A stretch of DNA of 64,000 bases from Bagarius yarrelli (GCA_005784505.1 VCAZ01000202.1:124001-188000); one strand, 5' to 3'. Counted from the first letter of the stretch, positions 34,918 to 48,214 are shown. Program-made: numbers and translations. Notes: generated from the letters alone by a model not told the origin.

Positions 34918-34948
<31 letters not shown>
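34918..34948. repeat. poly(A) run
   Basis: About 30 A bases on the plus strand (U30 in the ywhag transcript), just upstream of the proposed poly(A) signal. Confidence 0.93.
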
Positions 34949-34950
<2 letters not shown>

Positions 34951-36395
34951 CATATCACTATAGCATCAGTTTATGGTTCAACATTTTGGCATTGCATACT
35001 TCAGCAAGGAAAAAAAAAAAATAAGGAAAGAAATATGAATGAAGAAAAAAGAAATCGGAATAAATTTAAATAATCCAATATAAATTAATAAATAGAAAAT
35101 AGTCATAATCAGATCGAAGTCTAGTCATTTCTTGTTCCTATGAATACATAACATTACATTTTTTTTTTAAGTTAATAAAGTCAAGCTACTGTATATAAAT
35201 ACATCACCAGCATGCACAATATTGTATCATCAAGAATATTGGAGCAGTAATCATCTTACACTGAAAAAACAGTATAATAGGCGAGTGCATTTTTTTTTTC
35301 TTCTTTTTTTTCGAAAAACTAAAAAAGGAAACAAAAAAATAACCAACAACAACAACAAAAAAAAAGAATAATACCACAAACCTCAAAGCTGCTTTAAGAT
35401 AATCTCCCGTTTTGACATTGCCAGTGCTCCATCTCGAATCGTACTTTCAGTCCACGTACAAAGGAAAAACAGCCGATGGTTCCAGTTAACGTCGTGTATT
35501 GCGACACGCTTCCGAATGATTATTGATTGCTTTCCAATAAAAAATAAAAAGGATTATTTTTTTTCTAGGACAAATTGCGTTTTAGGGTAAAATGACCAAG
35601 TTAGATTATATATAGTCTTTGTTACAATATGGTTTATGGTACTACTTACTTATTATGTTGGCTTAAACCTATAGCTTTCGAGTGCAGGTCACCCTTGACA
35701 CCCTAAATATTCAAACTACGGTATATTAATAATAATAATAATAATGATAATAAGAAGGAAGCGGTTTACTAATATAAGGACAACGGGTTTGTTTTAGCTA
35801 TAAATGGAAATAGCAAGAGTGATATTTCTGAATTGTTATAGTCGGCTTCAAATGAAAAGGCTAACTGACTGTTGAGCTCACATCGGTAGTCACAAATATA
35901 CTTTAACAGAAAGAAAAACAAAACATTCTTTTACTCACTCCGGAGCCTGTTTGCAAACTTTTGCGAGGCTATGACGTTCAAGTTTTTTTTTGTTTTTTCC
36001 CAAGCTTTAACATGTCTTCGGCTGTCAGTCCCTAAACCTTTACTGCACACTTACATATAAGCAGCTCGACATCATGTTTCACTACCAGAACAGTCCCTAT
36101 GCCAGTGTTTGGGATGCGTTTCAACTCAAGTTGCGTTAAACTTACTGACTTACTGACGAGATTTTCTTCCGCAAAGTACTGTTTTGGCAAACGTCGCTGA
36201 GGCAGCCAAAGAGATAGGATTTTTTTAAACCTTTATTTATTTTATTTAGAGACATACCTCTTGTTAATCTTTATATTTCGATTTCGATTTTTTCCCCCCT
36301 TAATATTCTATTTATCCATTTATTTTCAGAATATCAAAAAGAACTGCAGTAGCAGTGGTACCATCAGTGAACATGGCTGCCGGCATTCTTTCAGC

Positions 36396-36396
<1 letters not shown>

Positions 36397-36440
<44 letters not shown>
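36397..36440. repeat. C44 homopolymer in ywhag 3' UTR
   Basis: Uninterrupted C run on the plus strand, hence G44 in the ywhag mRNA, about 155 nt after the stop codon. Exact length is unreliable in any sequencing. Confidence 0.93.
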
Positions 36441-36593
36441 TTTTCGATAATCTTTTTACTTACGCTTTTATTTTTCTTAGAATTTTTCTTTTATTTTGTG
36501 AGCACGCATGGTTTCTTGTGTGTTACGGCTAGGAAACGTGTAATTCTTGAGGGTCTTCTCCTCTTCTGCCTCGCCACTTTTCTCCTTCTGTTT

Positions 36594-37250
36594 TTAATTG
36601 TTGCCCTCGCCGCCTTCGTCGTCCTGCTGGTCGCTTGTCCAGAGCGTCAAGTTGTCGCGCAGCAGCTGCATGATGAGGGTTGAGTCTTTGTAGGAGTCCT
36701 CGTTGAGCGTGTCCAGCTCGGCGATGGCGTCGTCGAAAGCCGTCTTGGCCAGATGGCATGCCTGCTCAGGTGCGTTCTGAATCTCGTAGTAGAAGACGGA
36801 ATAGTTGAGCGCCAGGCCAAGACGGATGGGGTGCGTGGGCTGCATGTGCTCCTTGCTTATCTCGTGTGCCTCGCTGTATGCCTTCTCGGACGACTCGACC
36901 ACAGCGGCACGCTTCTCTCCGGTGGCCACTTCAGCCAGGTAGCGGTAGTAGTCGCCCTTCATCTTCAGGTAAAAGACCTTACTTTCGTGCTGTGCCTCGC
37001 TGCAGTTCTTGATCAAGAAGTTGTCAAGAAGGTTGAGGACATCTTGGCAAACGGCCTCCAGTTCCTTCTCGATCTTTTCGCGATAAGCACGCACCATCTC
37101 AATCTTCTTCTCATTGCCGTCGGCTGAAGTTTTCTGCTCGATGCTGGAGACGACGCGCCATGATGAGCGCCGTGCACCCACCACGTTCTTGTAGGCCACC
37201 GATAGCAGATTGCGCTCTTCGTTGGACAGTGCCTCATTTAGTTCTGTCAC
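36594..37250 (-). CDS. ywhag: ywhag coding exon 2
   Basis: 657 nt including the stop, acceptor gttctacag. Encodes residues 30-247. GC-rich, with strong codon bias compared with surrounding AT-rich intron. Plus-strand open frames here are shadows. Confidence 0.98.
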   Translation of the reverse strand: MTELNEALSNEERNLLSVAYKNVVGARRSSWRVVSSIEQKTSADGNEKKIEMVRAYREKIEKELEAVCQDVLNLLDNFLIKNCSEAQHESKVFYLKMKGDYYRYLAEVATGEKRAAVVESSEKAYSEAHEISKEHMQPTHPIRLGLALNYSVFYYEIQNAPEQACHLAKTAFDDAIAELDTLNEDSYKDSTLIMQLLRDNLTLWTSDQQDDEGGEGNN

Positions 37251-40200
37251 CTGTAGAACAAAATAACAAACAGTGTTTTTAGATAGTCATCATTCTAAAA
37301 CATACATCATTTAAATATATATATATTATATATTTTATATAAAGTCAATAAGAACGGGTTTGATATCTTCCTGCTCTTCAAATGCATATTTACTCATAAT
37401 AGGCAATAATTCACCAGCTAATGATAGCTGAGAGGTGAAGCTGGAATGTTCCGGAGAACAAAACCTACATAAAAGTTCTTATCACTACTTGCAACGTACA
37501 AATATGCATTTTTGCATACAGATTGTAACCCTCCCTTGAGCATGTGTTCACTAAACCTTTACGGCATATGGCAAATGCCCTTTTCCAGTGTGACTTACAT
37601 TTATCTTTTTCATACAACTTGGGAGTTTAGAGCCATGCTCAGTGGCCCAGAAGACGCAACTTGGTGGTGCTGGGAATCAAACCCCGATTTTCCAATTAGC
37701 AGTCCAACACCTTAACCACTGTGCTACCATGTCCCTCTTTATCTTAACCAGCCCCTGATATAATTTATTATTTGCAACATGTTTTTTAAGATGGCACAGA
37801 AGCCTCAGTGTTTCCAAAAATGCAGTGTTTAATCTGTATAGGCAATGCTAAAGCATAAGGGTCATCTCCTGTGTAATCCCTATCTGTTTTATGATCTTAT
37901 ACACTGATCTGGGAGCAGGTTTGTCATGACTTGTAGGGACAAGTAAAAATCAAACATAGTACACACTGTTTTAGGGTCAGCGGATAAAATCACAGGAAGG
38001 GCGTAAAAAGGAATGAAAGGAGAAATTGACTCATTGTGAAAGAAGCTGCTTTTTTTCATGTGGCGGTGGTGGTGTGTTTGGAGGGAGGGGTTTGTCAGCA
38101 TTTACAGACTAATGATAATTTAATATTTGTCTGGCTTATCTTTTATTGTAATATGTTTTGGTCTGGTTGGTTTCTGAAATTGACTTTTTTGCTGTATTAC
38201 ATGTGGTCATCATATGAGCACTGCTGGTAAATGTCATTTGATTTAGGCTTAAAGTTTAATTGGAAGAGACTCTAAACGATCCTTTAACACTGATCAGTCA
38301 TGACTGAACTACCACTACTCTGGCAGTGATACAAAACAATACAAAACAAAATGATAAGCCCTTATCAGGAAAAAAGGGGCAATCCTTTCTGCTCTTTCTT
38401 TTTTTTACTGGTTCTTTAGTTCAGTGTAACAGCCATGAAACCTGTCTGTGTTGCACAGACAAGATGACACTAACTCGGAATCGGTATTTTATCAAATTTT
38501 CACAATTTGAAAATAGAAGAATTGAAGTATAGTCATCACCAGAATTCTTAGCATCTTATGTAAAAGGGACAAGTATTATTTTCCATGCACTCAACTATGC
38601 ATCCATCCATCCATCCATCCATTTAACCAACCATCCATCCATCCATCTAACCAAGCAACCATTTATTTATCCATCCATCCATCCAACCGAGCAACCAACT
38701 ATCCGTTCAACCAGCCATCCACCTAATCAACCCCCCCACCTATCCATCCACCTATCCATCCACCTATCCATCCACCTATCCATCCATCCCATCCACCCAT
38801 CCCATCCACCCATCCACCTATCCATCCACCTATCCATCCACCTATCCATCCATCCATCCATCCATCCATCCATCCATCCATCCATCCATCCATCCAACAG
38901 AAGACCTAGAGTCTAAGAGCTAAAAGGAAATGAGACTATTTTAATAGGTGTTAATGATATTTGCATATCATTTTACAGAAGATTATGTAAAGTAAGCCAT
39001 TATTTTAATGAACAAAAAACAGATTCTCAAAATTTTCTACATTGTACGCAATGACAATTTGATTCGTTCTTCAATCATTCTGCTCTTTTCAAGCATGACA
39101 ATAATCCTGGAGTTCACTGCACACTTGTTGTGTCTAACACTTTTAACAAAGACTATGAGAAACTGACTGAATATGTCACTACTGTACCAGCAGTCACTAT
39201 TTAAAAAAAATGTCATTCATTGCCAGAGATTGTAAATAAAGCTCTATAATGCAGCGAAGCATGAAATTTACTACGTAGCAGAACAAAATCTCTAGCAGAA
39301 CACATTTTTTAGAAGCTAATGCCATTTCTATGAACTACATACAAAGGCCCGCGATGTCATTCTGAAGGTTGTTAATCTGACAACAAAAATGCCTAATTAT
39401 CAATACAGATTATTGGCAAAACAGTAGTTGCACCACATCCTCAGACTAACATATGTGTCCTTTCTTATTCGGAGTGCAGGTAGTGCACTATTTTACACAC
39501 ACAATCTTCCGTTTCCATAGAAACAAGCTGATCGTCTTTGTTTGGCTGCAGAGGACTCAATGTGCTGCAGCCCTGAATACACTGACAGTGCATTTGCAGC
39601 AATGTACAGTGTGTATGTGTGAGGGGGTGATTCTATATGCGTTATGTGTAACATTAGTGAAATGTGTGTGTCCCTATAGCAGCGATTAGATGTGTGGGTA
39701 TGTGTAAGTGAGATATGGCAAATGCCTGTGCATATGTCATTGAGCATGTGTGTGTATGTGATTAGGAACAGAGGGCATAAGTGCAGTAGTATTGAGTGTG
39801 TGGGTGTACGTGTGGGGGTTGGGCACGGAGCCCAGGCTGCAGTTAGCCTGTTTGCTCATAGCCGCAGCTGTGCATGTTGGAGAAGATTATCCTTTACTCC
39901 ATCAACCAGTTTGCACCAGCTACATGTCGACATGACATTTGCTCTTACTCATGCTCTCCTATATATATGTACATATATGTGTGTGTAAATTTACTTTTTT
40001 ATATATAATCAAGACATGTTTGCACTGGCATTAACGTAGATAATCTCAGCTAGGAATAAATGTCTACAGAAGAATGGGGTATAATCCAAAAGACAAGGCA
40101 AATATTACAAAAATAGCCCTACAATTAAAGCATTTAACCACTAAGTTCTGTAGGTTTTGTGTGGGAAAGACTACATTGACGAAGATAAAACGAAGAAGCT

Positions 40201-43200
40201 AACGTCAAACACCAAACATGCTTACTTTATCTACGAAGTGCCTACATGTTAAAGAATAAATGCGTCGTATCCCACCTAATAAACTAGCCCTAACATGCTT
40301 TCTTGTCGTCATATGACCGCTTTCAACTAGTATAAGCCATAAAATAGCAGCAACTGCACTTAAAAACGGCATAAATGTTAAATCTGAACAGAAACTGGGC
40401 ACACAGACTGACAGAGCCAGCGCTCTTTCACAACCAGTGTTGCAACAGCTACACAGATAAAGCGTTTTGCGTCTATGAACGCATTCCAAGTGGTTGTAAG
40501 ATTTTTTTTAACACCTAATTTCTTGCATATTAAACGAGCAAGCTTTGGACTTTGGGCCCTGATTGTTGGTATCGGCAGAGGGAGGGGTTATAAAAGCAAC
40601 AAGTTGAGAAAGAAGGAAATAGCTAGATGAGATAAGGTGGAAAATACAAATAAAGTGATCTGCTTTAACTACGAGAGCTTTTAAATGGTTGCACTTTCTT
40701 TTTTTTCATCTTTTTTTCCAAAAAGACCCGATAATTACTGATCATTTTAATTCTGTCCGGGGGGATTACTGTAATTTTATTTCAAAAAATAATGTCCTTT
40801 CGTTTAGAAACGAAAAAACATGTTACGTCATATCTGTATAAGTATCCGGAGAAATTTACACACTTCAGGCAACTGGAAGATTGAAAAAAACCTCTTACTA
40901 CATTTGCTATCCCTTTCCCCCACATTATGTTTTCACTGAAAGCCCATGAGCCAGAAAAAATTTATATCAGTAAGAAAAATACATTACAATTCCACAGGCT
41001 AAACATTTTTAAATAGTAGCTACAGGACGTATTCATAATACCAATCAGGGTAAGATTGGCAATATAAGCTTTCGAAAAAAAGACTAGCTTTAATTACTAT
41101 AATTAACTTACCTTCTATATACTGTAGGAATGATAATTTATGTTTTCTAAGTTATATTTTTGAGTCATTTGGCTTTATTAAACTGACAGGACAGGACAGA
41201 GCCAGAATCGAACCCAGGTTGCCAAAGCACAACAGCGTATGTGGGTGCCGGTGCCGTAACTATAACTATAACACAGTGCTAGCCAGTAAAGATAAAATTG
41301 GAATCTGATTAGATTTCTTCTTAGGCCGAGTTACACATTGCGAATTTGGCCAGAATTTGTTTGTTTGAGACAAATTTCAAAATTCAAAAAGATTTCTAAC
41401 GCAAAAATCGATTGCTTTTGCCTGCTAGTTTGACCAACAGTCTCTGCAAATTAATAGCCTCTCTGGTCTTTTTTTTTTGAAGAAGAAGAAACTCTGGCAG
41501 TGTCCGAAAATTTTAGACACCTATCTGCGTTGAGACTACTTCTACATCTAGAAACCTATAGGCGCTAAACCTGATGACGCAATTATCACGAAACTACCTT
41601 TAAACCCCCTCAGGAGAATGTGTAAACGAGTCCAGCGGACAGAACAGCAAGAAAAAAAATGTAGTTATGGAAAGAAAAGAAGTGTTGGCATCACGCCGCT
41701 TCTAGCTACAGTTCTATATAGTAAGAGACCGTGTCGCGAAGTGATTATGAAATCTCTGGACGAGTTTTTTGTGTGCTTCCGTTTTTGACTGCCGTACAGT
41801 CTGACACTATGACAACTGATATCCTACAGTGTGACATCAGGATTATGACAAACAACCACAAGAGGCTATTAAAACAAATCGCGCAGTGTAAACCCGGCTT
41901 TTGATTGGTAGAGGAAAGTTTATACTAGAAAATGATTCTATCTATATAGAATGAAAATGATAGGTAGTGGTAGTTCTTTCTCTCTCTCTTTCTCTCTCTC
42001 TTTCCCCAATGACAGTGGCACCGTCCAGAATCGCACACTACTTAAGTGTGTACTACATTAAAGTAAGGACTTATTTCCCAACCATTAAAACAAGTCTTTT
42101 CTTATAGTATAGTTATGTGTAGTATGAAGGAATTTTGAAGATACTACATCCGCCATTTTGATACTAACATGTGACATACGGAGTCTTAGCAGGGTGAAAT
42201 TTAACTACAAAGAAAAAAGTTTTTGTTTTAAAATAATTAAAGCTGAAAAATCACTTGAAAAATGCCGCATCGGTGCTTTTCGCCACTTCCACATATGAAG
42301 GGTCGTCTCTTTGGCGGCCTTATGGGATAGTAAAGTGTTTGTCATATAGAAGTAGTAGATCATCCGGGAACATTTTGCATACTGTATTTTGCATTCTAAG
42401 CTTACGGACATACTGGATTGTACTCAGTTTCGGTTACTATATACAGTATAAAAACATGCGATTTCGGACGCGGCCAGTGAGTCACCTGTAAGTATCTAAC
42501 CCAAACGTACTCTGATTTAGATTAACTGATGGAGCGGTTCGGCACAATTTATTGTCGTGGATATAAAGTCGTTCACCTTTTTTTTTAAAAATGACAAATA
42601 TGCTAACACTGTGTATCTAATAAGCCTCATAAATTCAGTTTAAAACTGCAGTTCCCATATGCTCGGGACAGGCAATTATAACTGTCGATCTAAAGACGCC
42701 TGAGAATTTTCCAGATTCATTATTCACTATTCATTTCATGGCTGGGAGGTGCGGAGTGCAATTTCCTGTAATCCTCAAAACCTTGATTTGTGGCAGAGAT
42801 AAAAAAATTTTTTAATTTGCTGGATAAATATAATTGACCTTTAGTATACAAAAATAGCTCAGTCTGTTATCACACCAAGGTGTACATACGCTTCTGTCAT
42901 CACTCGATATAGAAAAAAATCACTAGAAAAAAAACAAATGAATTGATCCCTTTTATGGAACGGCATGTCATTAAACTTATTACATGTCAATGTATTCAAT
43001 AGGCGACACCCTGAAAAAGCTTTAGTAGCCTCGGTGCCGCCTCATGTTGGTCATTACTTGTCTTTTTAAAAGCCTTTTAAAAATCACCCTGCTTCGTTTT
43101 TTTTAAGTCGATGAGATTAGAATTAGCGCTATTTTACTGAGTCACCCTAGAAGTGGATTATGATTAATTATTAGCTGAGGGAGAAATGAAGGAACTCCCG

Positions 43201-45312
43201 ATAAAAAAGTCGGTGTGGTTTCCAGACAAATCTTATTTTATATCAATAGACGTCAGACATCCTGTTTCTCTCAAAATTGTTGCGTTCATTAGGTACTTGC
43301 ATCCAGATTCATAAAAATGTCCTTAAATCCCCTTTAACACCACTAAAAATTTGGTGACGGCACATGGATATCTATGACATCTGAACAACAGTAATACTAA
43401 TAAGATTAATCCTCCAACCTGTAAACCTTTAAAAGAGATTAATCTGTATCTAAACGATACAACCACAGCCCATATCAGATGATGTTACCCCAGAGAACAG
43501 CAGGATTCGTCATGTTCTTTAAGTTCCTTTAGTCACAGCCCAAAAGATGCTGGGCTGTGCCTCCCTCCCATCCCTAAGTAAAGACACAATCGAACCATGA
43601 CATAGCAATTTTATCAGCCGGATGGCTTCCTGTTCCGTGTGTTACCTAATGGACCAGGGCTTTTTCTGAGAAATTCACCAGCCTGAGGCTCAACCTTATA
43701 AGACATCATAACTAGTCAGATTTGGGACGATTTAAATGTTTTTACTTTACTAAATTTGAGATTTTACCTTAATAGAATAATTATCGCAAGATTATTTCCA
43801 GATGTCTTGTCACTGGTTGACTGAAGATTAACTTCGAAAACCTCATTTGCAGTTTTTTGACGATGAGACAGCAAAAAATGCAGGCACAAAAGCACATTAA
43901 GGTGCATCAACTAATTATGTATTCGAAAAAAAATCTGATCTGTTGGTTGGTGCAAAAGAAAAGATAACGTATCTATAAATCAGCGCACTGTATAATAATA
44001 GCACATACAGTAAGACGCTATAGTAGATACTAAAATCAACATGAGCCTACGTTTGCACAGGAACATCGGCATGACTGACCTCAGAGACGTGATCAGAATA
44101 ACATTTAATTCGAGCGTGACAGCTTCTACCTTGGGCCACACCTGTGGCCAACCCTTCATAGTTCGTATAGGGTGAATAAAGACGTTATAAGGGTTGGGAA
44201 TATTACACGTTTCTGTCTGATTAGTGATGAAAGTGTTAAATATTAATAAAATAGTGGTGTAATAGTAATTAGAGAAGACATGCCAAACGTATGACATATT
44301 TGTGCCCTGCTTGGTCGGTAGCTTGTTCCAGGTGAGGGTTGATGGATTACACGAAATGGTGCAGTACGGACTCTGCACCTTGGCACGCGCTGCGACACGC
44401 CTAGTGGGAGAAAACCTGCACACGCCTTTGGGAAAGGGAGGGAGGAAGCTGGGGGGGTAGAAGAGGGGTTGAGGGCAATTCGTTGCTATACCAAGGATGT
44501 ATAACTCGAGATAATGATTGTACAATTTAACATAGTGATGTAGGAATCAGCCATGCAAACCTGTCTTGCGCTAGTAATGTCTGGTTTTGCGCCGTCAGTG
44601 AGACACAAAGCGAGGCGTCATGGGGAAACGCCGCATCTTTTTCCCTATCATAAATTTGGCTCATATATCATGGGTCAAATTTTTTTTTCCCATCCTTTTT
44701 AAAAAAGAACCACTAGAAGTGTAAGAACCTTCCATCTTTTATTATAACAGATGTTATAGAAAGGTTATAACAGGCTTTAATTTGCGCTCTATGATTTCTG
44801 GAGCTCGGTCCTTCTATGGTCCGTTGTGCACAGAGATGTGGCAAAAGGCACCGCCCCAAAAAAATCAAACACCCCGCACTTGATCACGACAGACATGCTG
44901 CCTATAATCATTCCATATCGATAAAGAATATATATATTTTTTATATAATACAAGTTTGATGCATACATTTAATGTGGAAGGATCGTTTTGCGCAAGGTAA
45001 TGCGACTGTCATATTCTTACCAGTCTGTTTAATTCTACACGTAAATAAACAGAATGCTTATTCTAGGGTGCCTTTTTTTGGATAAAGCTTATGCATGTTT
45101 AGTCTTCTGTTACTCGTCAGTGATTTACAGATAAAAGAACAGACGAAACCTGATCCGTGCGTAAAGCGCGTCGCTCTCAATCACGTATCAATCAATGATT
45201 AAAGCATGTCGGTTCTCCAACTTACCGATTTCATGGCAGCTGCCATATCGTCATATCTTTCAGCCTGTTCGGCCAACCTGGCTTTCTGAACCAGCTGCTC
45301 GCGGTCCACCAT
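36594..45312 (-). CDS. ywhag: ywhag, 14-3-3 protein gamma, 2 coding exons
   Basis: Dimeric cytosolic adaptor that binds phospho-Ser/Thr motifs in signalling, cell-cycle and neuronal proteins. Exon 1 (45312-45226) encodes residues 1-29 and exon 2 (37250-36594) residues 30-247, the exact length of vertebrate 14-3-3 gamma. Both family signatures are present: RNLLSVAYKNVVGARR (42-57, with phosphate-binding Lys50 and Arg57) and YKDSTLIMQLLRDNLTLWTS; the later phosphopeptide-binding Arg-Tyr pair lies in GDYYRYLAEV. The acidic Gly/Asn tail (DDEGGEGNN) is typical of gamma. Exon 2 begins with GTG (Val30), not a start; the true start is the ATG in accATGgtg context at 45312. Fish have ywhag paralogues, and which one this is cannot be decided here. 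Convergent with hspb1, as in human. Confidence 0.98.
37553..37735 (-). mobile_element. tRNA-derived SINE (second family), reverse copy
   Basis: tttacggcatatggcaaatg, then ttggtggtgctgggaatcaa and aacaccttaaccactgtgct, the complement of the tRNA-like head. Confidence 0.8.
38598..38895. repeat. degenerate (ATCC)n array
   Basis: About 300 bp of ATCC units mixed with accaacc, cacctatc and catcccatcc variants, ending in a perfect ATCC block. Confidence 0.95.
45226..45312 (-). CDS. ywhag: ywhag coding exon 1
   Basis: 87 nt encoding MVDREQLVQKARLAEQAERY and on to MKS, ending at the donor gtaag in phase 0. The first residues form the dimer interface of the 14-3-3 fold. Confidence 0.97.
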
Positions 45313-45540
45313 TTTGGCTTTCAAATAAATAGCTCGGTTTGCTTGACGAGTTTTTTTGAAGAGTGAATATGATGCGGTATGGAAAACGCCGCGCTCCTTC
45401 TCGCCGCTGCAGCTGCTCTGTGCTTACTGCGCGTGCCGATACGCCGCTCCACCCCCTCCTTACGATTTCTCTCGATTGCGTCATCGTAGACTAAATGGGG
45501 CGTGGTCCGGTTTGGTGAGGTACCAATCCTTTTATGGGCA
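45313..45540 (-). promoter_or_regulatory. ywhag: ywhag promoter and 5' UTR region
   Basis: GC/CpG-richer than the surroundings. Contains a perfect CArg box ccttttatgg (45528-45537), an adjoining ccaat (45523-45527) and a CRE-like tgcgtcatcg (about 45478-45487). No TATA box placed. Factor use is inference from motif matches. Confidence 0.5.
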
Positions 45541-45630
45541 AGAGGGCGTGAGCGGTGAAATCAGATTTAAGCTTCATATTATGAGCTGGGGTTTTAGGGA
45601 AATGTAGTTAAACCCATTTGACTGGAGTTT

Positions 45631-45985
45631 AACTCATTCATTCGTTCATTCATTCATTTATTTACTCACTCATTCATTCATCCATCCATTCATCCATTTA
45701 TTCATCTTCTTTACCTGCCTATTCTCTAATTCATGGATCTGCGGGAGCCTATTCAAGCCGTCTATAAAAGGGCAAAAGGCAGGAGAGGTACACCCTGGAC
45801 AGGTCACCAGTCCATCTCAGGGCCACACACACACTCACACACTCACTCCTATGGGGTTTACTGTGGGTGGAAATCAGAGTAAACCCACGCAAGCACACAC
45901 AGAAAGGTCCCTGCCTAGGAATCGAACCCAGGACCTTCTTGCTGTAAGGGGACAGTGCTAACCACTAAACCACTATGCTGCCTGC
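45631..45985 (-). mobile_element. tRNA-headed SINE with LINE-like tail, reverse copy
   Basis: Tail (ATTC)n/(ATCC)n at 45631-45700, body complement (accctggacaggtcaccagt), and head complement with B box gaatcgaacccagg and ctaaccactaaaccactatg. The most complete copy in the window. Confidence 0.83.
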
Positions 45986-46148
45986 TTTTGGACTTAAATT
46001 TGTAAACTGTCTCTAAATCCTGATTGTAAAAAAAAAAAAGAGATACAGTCTGTAGTAGATGATAAGATTATGCTTTATGAGACAACATTTATTGCACTAT
46101 ATAGTATGCAAGTGTTGTTATGTACATCAATATAATACAGATGAAAAG

Positions 46149-46153
<5 letters not shown>

Positions 46154-46203
<50 letters not shown>

Positions 46204-46213
46204 TTTTATTATA

Positions 46214-46244
<31 letters not shown>
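46154..46244. repeat. (TA)n microsatellite followed by poly(T)
   Basis: TA repeat 46154-46196, a short TA/TTTA link, then about 25 T bases. Confidence 0.95.
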
Positions 46245-47833
46245 CTTTAATAAGGTTCAGTATTCAGCAAACTAACCCATGGTTCATTTTGTTTGATTGC
46301 ATTGAAGTGGGAATGCTGGGAAATCCGATCTCCTTTCCTGCCTCTTTCTGTCTAGTCCACACCCTTTTTAATCTCTCCCTCTCCTCTAACCCCCTCCCCT
46401 CTGTCTCTCTCACCCTGCATCTCACTCCATCTGTCTGTCTCTCCCACACCATCTCTTTGTCCCTTCTCACCACATCATGATGCACAAATGAGCAGCTGTT
46501 TTAAGAATAAGGTAACAAAAGTAGCAAATTAATACTTTATTAATCTAGAAAAATCTGTTTTCAGAGAGACGTCCGAAGTAGCTATGAGTCACAATGAAGT
46601 ACAATGTATTCATTGAGTCAGCAATTTATCCTGATCACAACCTTCTTTCATTTACCTTTCCTAATTTCCCCCCTTTTGTTATAATACCGATATTCTAGTG
46701 CACTTTGAACAATACCCAATAAATGATCCGATGCTGAAATTCTCTGCAAATTCATGTCAAATAAAAAAAAAATAAGTCAAATCCAACCTTATTAAATATT
46801 AGAACAGGATTTTATCCTTTATATATCCACGATATCAATTACTAATCTTGAAAATAGAAAGAATGGAAACATGCACACGTTAATTTTTGTGCTGGAACTG
46901 TGATCGAAATAACGTTAAAATGTGTTACTGTTGATTTTTTTTTTTACAAGAGATGCTTTATTTTCGGTATGTTTTTTTAAATATCTGTGCAATAAAAATG
47001 TGTCCTTGGATACATCACATCATATATCATATTTCTTATATTTTGTGAAAAACGGTTCATACAAAGGTCAGATGTTCAATCCAGGAGTTATAACCTGTAA
47101 TAAATGTATAAAAACGAAAAAGAAAAAAAATGCCTTTACATGCTTTATAGAACAAATAATGCTTCCAGAACATTCCCACATTGCAATATTTATTGTAGAC
47201 ATTTGCACAAAACATTTGACAGTTGCTTCTTTGTCAATATCAACTGCTCGGGCATTTCTGGGTGCCATTATTTTTAGAAAAATATTGATTGTGTGACAAC
47301 TAAAGCCTTGGAAAGATGAGAATTCTATGTTATGTTTAAGTAACGTGATTAAAAATCTTTAAACCTGAGAATTTTTTTTTATTATAGCTACAGTATGTGT
47401 ATATTTATAGTTTTATATATTTATTAGAATATCATACAAAATACTTTTAATTACTTATTAATTTAAATATGTAAGCTTCAGCCTAAACCTCACTAAAAAA
47501 TGGTAGGACCCATCAGCTCCACAATGTAATGGCTAATTGCTAATGGCTATCATACTAATTGTAAAAAAAAAGGGAATAAAAGATTTTATATCCACTGCGT
47601 ATCAATAACTTTCACATAAAAAAGTGTAAAAAATGTAGTGTCATATTTATACATACATTTTATATATATTTGGTATTCATACATACATAAAGTGCATAAA
47701 TAAAATAAAACAAATCGACCGATTTTTGTATATACGCATAATTTGTCATTTCGTTTTGTTTTGTTACAGATCATCCAATAGCTTTTTTAGATCATCATTC
47801 TGAGTAAATATTTACAAAATGTACATGTCCTGT

Positions 47834-47839
47834 TTTATT
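47834..47839 (-). terminator. ssc4d: ssc4d poly(A) signal (AATAAA on minus strand)
   Basis: TTTATT on the plus strand, about 60 nt beyond the stop codon. Implies a short 3' UTR. Confidence 0.5.
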
Positions 47840-47897
47840 CACTTTTCATTCTCCGCGGCTCTACAGACCGCAGGTGGACTTCTGTGGATAGGCGGAG

Positions 47898-48214
47898 TCA
47901 TGTGAGTGAGCATGTTACACCGGCATCTTCTGAATGGTCACAGTTGTGTACATCCCATGGTATGTGAGAGCATTGCTGGAGTGACAACTCTGTTCCTGTG
48001 CACTTTACATTGTCCAGGTGAATGATGCCAAGGCCTGGTCCAAAGAAGGACTCCAAGTGAGCGGTGATAGCATCACCACAGCCCAGCAACCTGCACACAA
48101 CCTGGGCATCAGGAAGGTCCCAGGCATCATCACACACTGTGCCCCATGCGCCATGTTGATACAGCTCTACTCGACCCTCACAGCGGTGCGGACCACCTGA
48201 TAGCCTCATTGCAC
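47898..48214 (-). CDS. ssc4d: ssc4d exon 11, SRCR domain 4 and stop
   Basis: 317 nt including TGA at 47898-47900, acceptor ttttgctgtag. Encodes MRLSGGPHRCEGRVELYQHG, WGTVCDDAWD, FFGPGLGIIHLDNVKC and ends VTCSLT. Confidence 0.95.

Larger units (their letters stand above)
34880..36593 (-). other. ywhag: ywhag 3' UTR (inferred)
   Basis: About 1.7 kb from the stop to past the AATAAA complement at 34893. Contains T-, A- and C-homopolymers, including a 44-base C run on the plus strand. YWHAG has a long 3' UTR in other vertebrates. Confidence 0.6.
37251..45225. other. ywhag intron (8.0 kb)
   Basis: Contains a reverse SINE (37553-37735), a degenerate ATCC array (38598-38895), a GT-rich zone (39600-39990) and long AT-rich stretches. 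Open frames lack similarity to anything I recognise and have no splice support. Confidence 0.75.
45541..47830. other. ywhag-ssc4d intergenic region
   Basis: Contains a reverse SINE with an ATTC/ATCC tail, a TA repeat (46154-46196) and a T run (46220-46244). No coding evidence. Confidence 0.75.

Noticed and set aside
36753..37127. Plus-strand open frame of 124 codons
   Set aside because: Antisense shadow of ywhag exon 2, whose minus-strand frame is a complete 14-3-3 protein.
37248..37250. GTG as a start for ywhag
   Set aside because: It is Val30 at the exon 2 acceptor; exon 1 with the conserved 29-residue N terminus is at 45226-45312.
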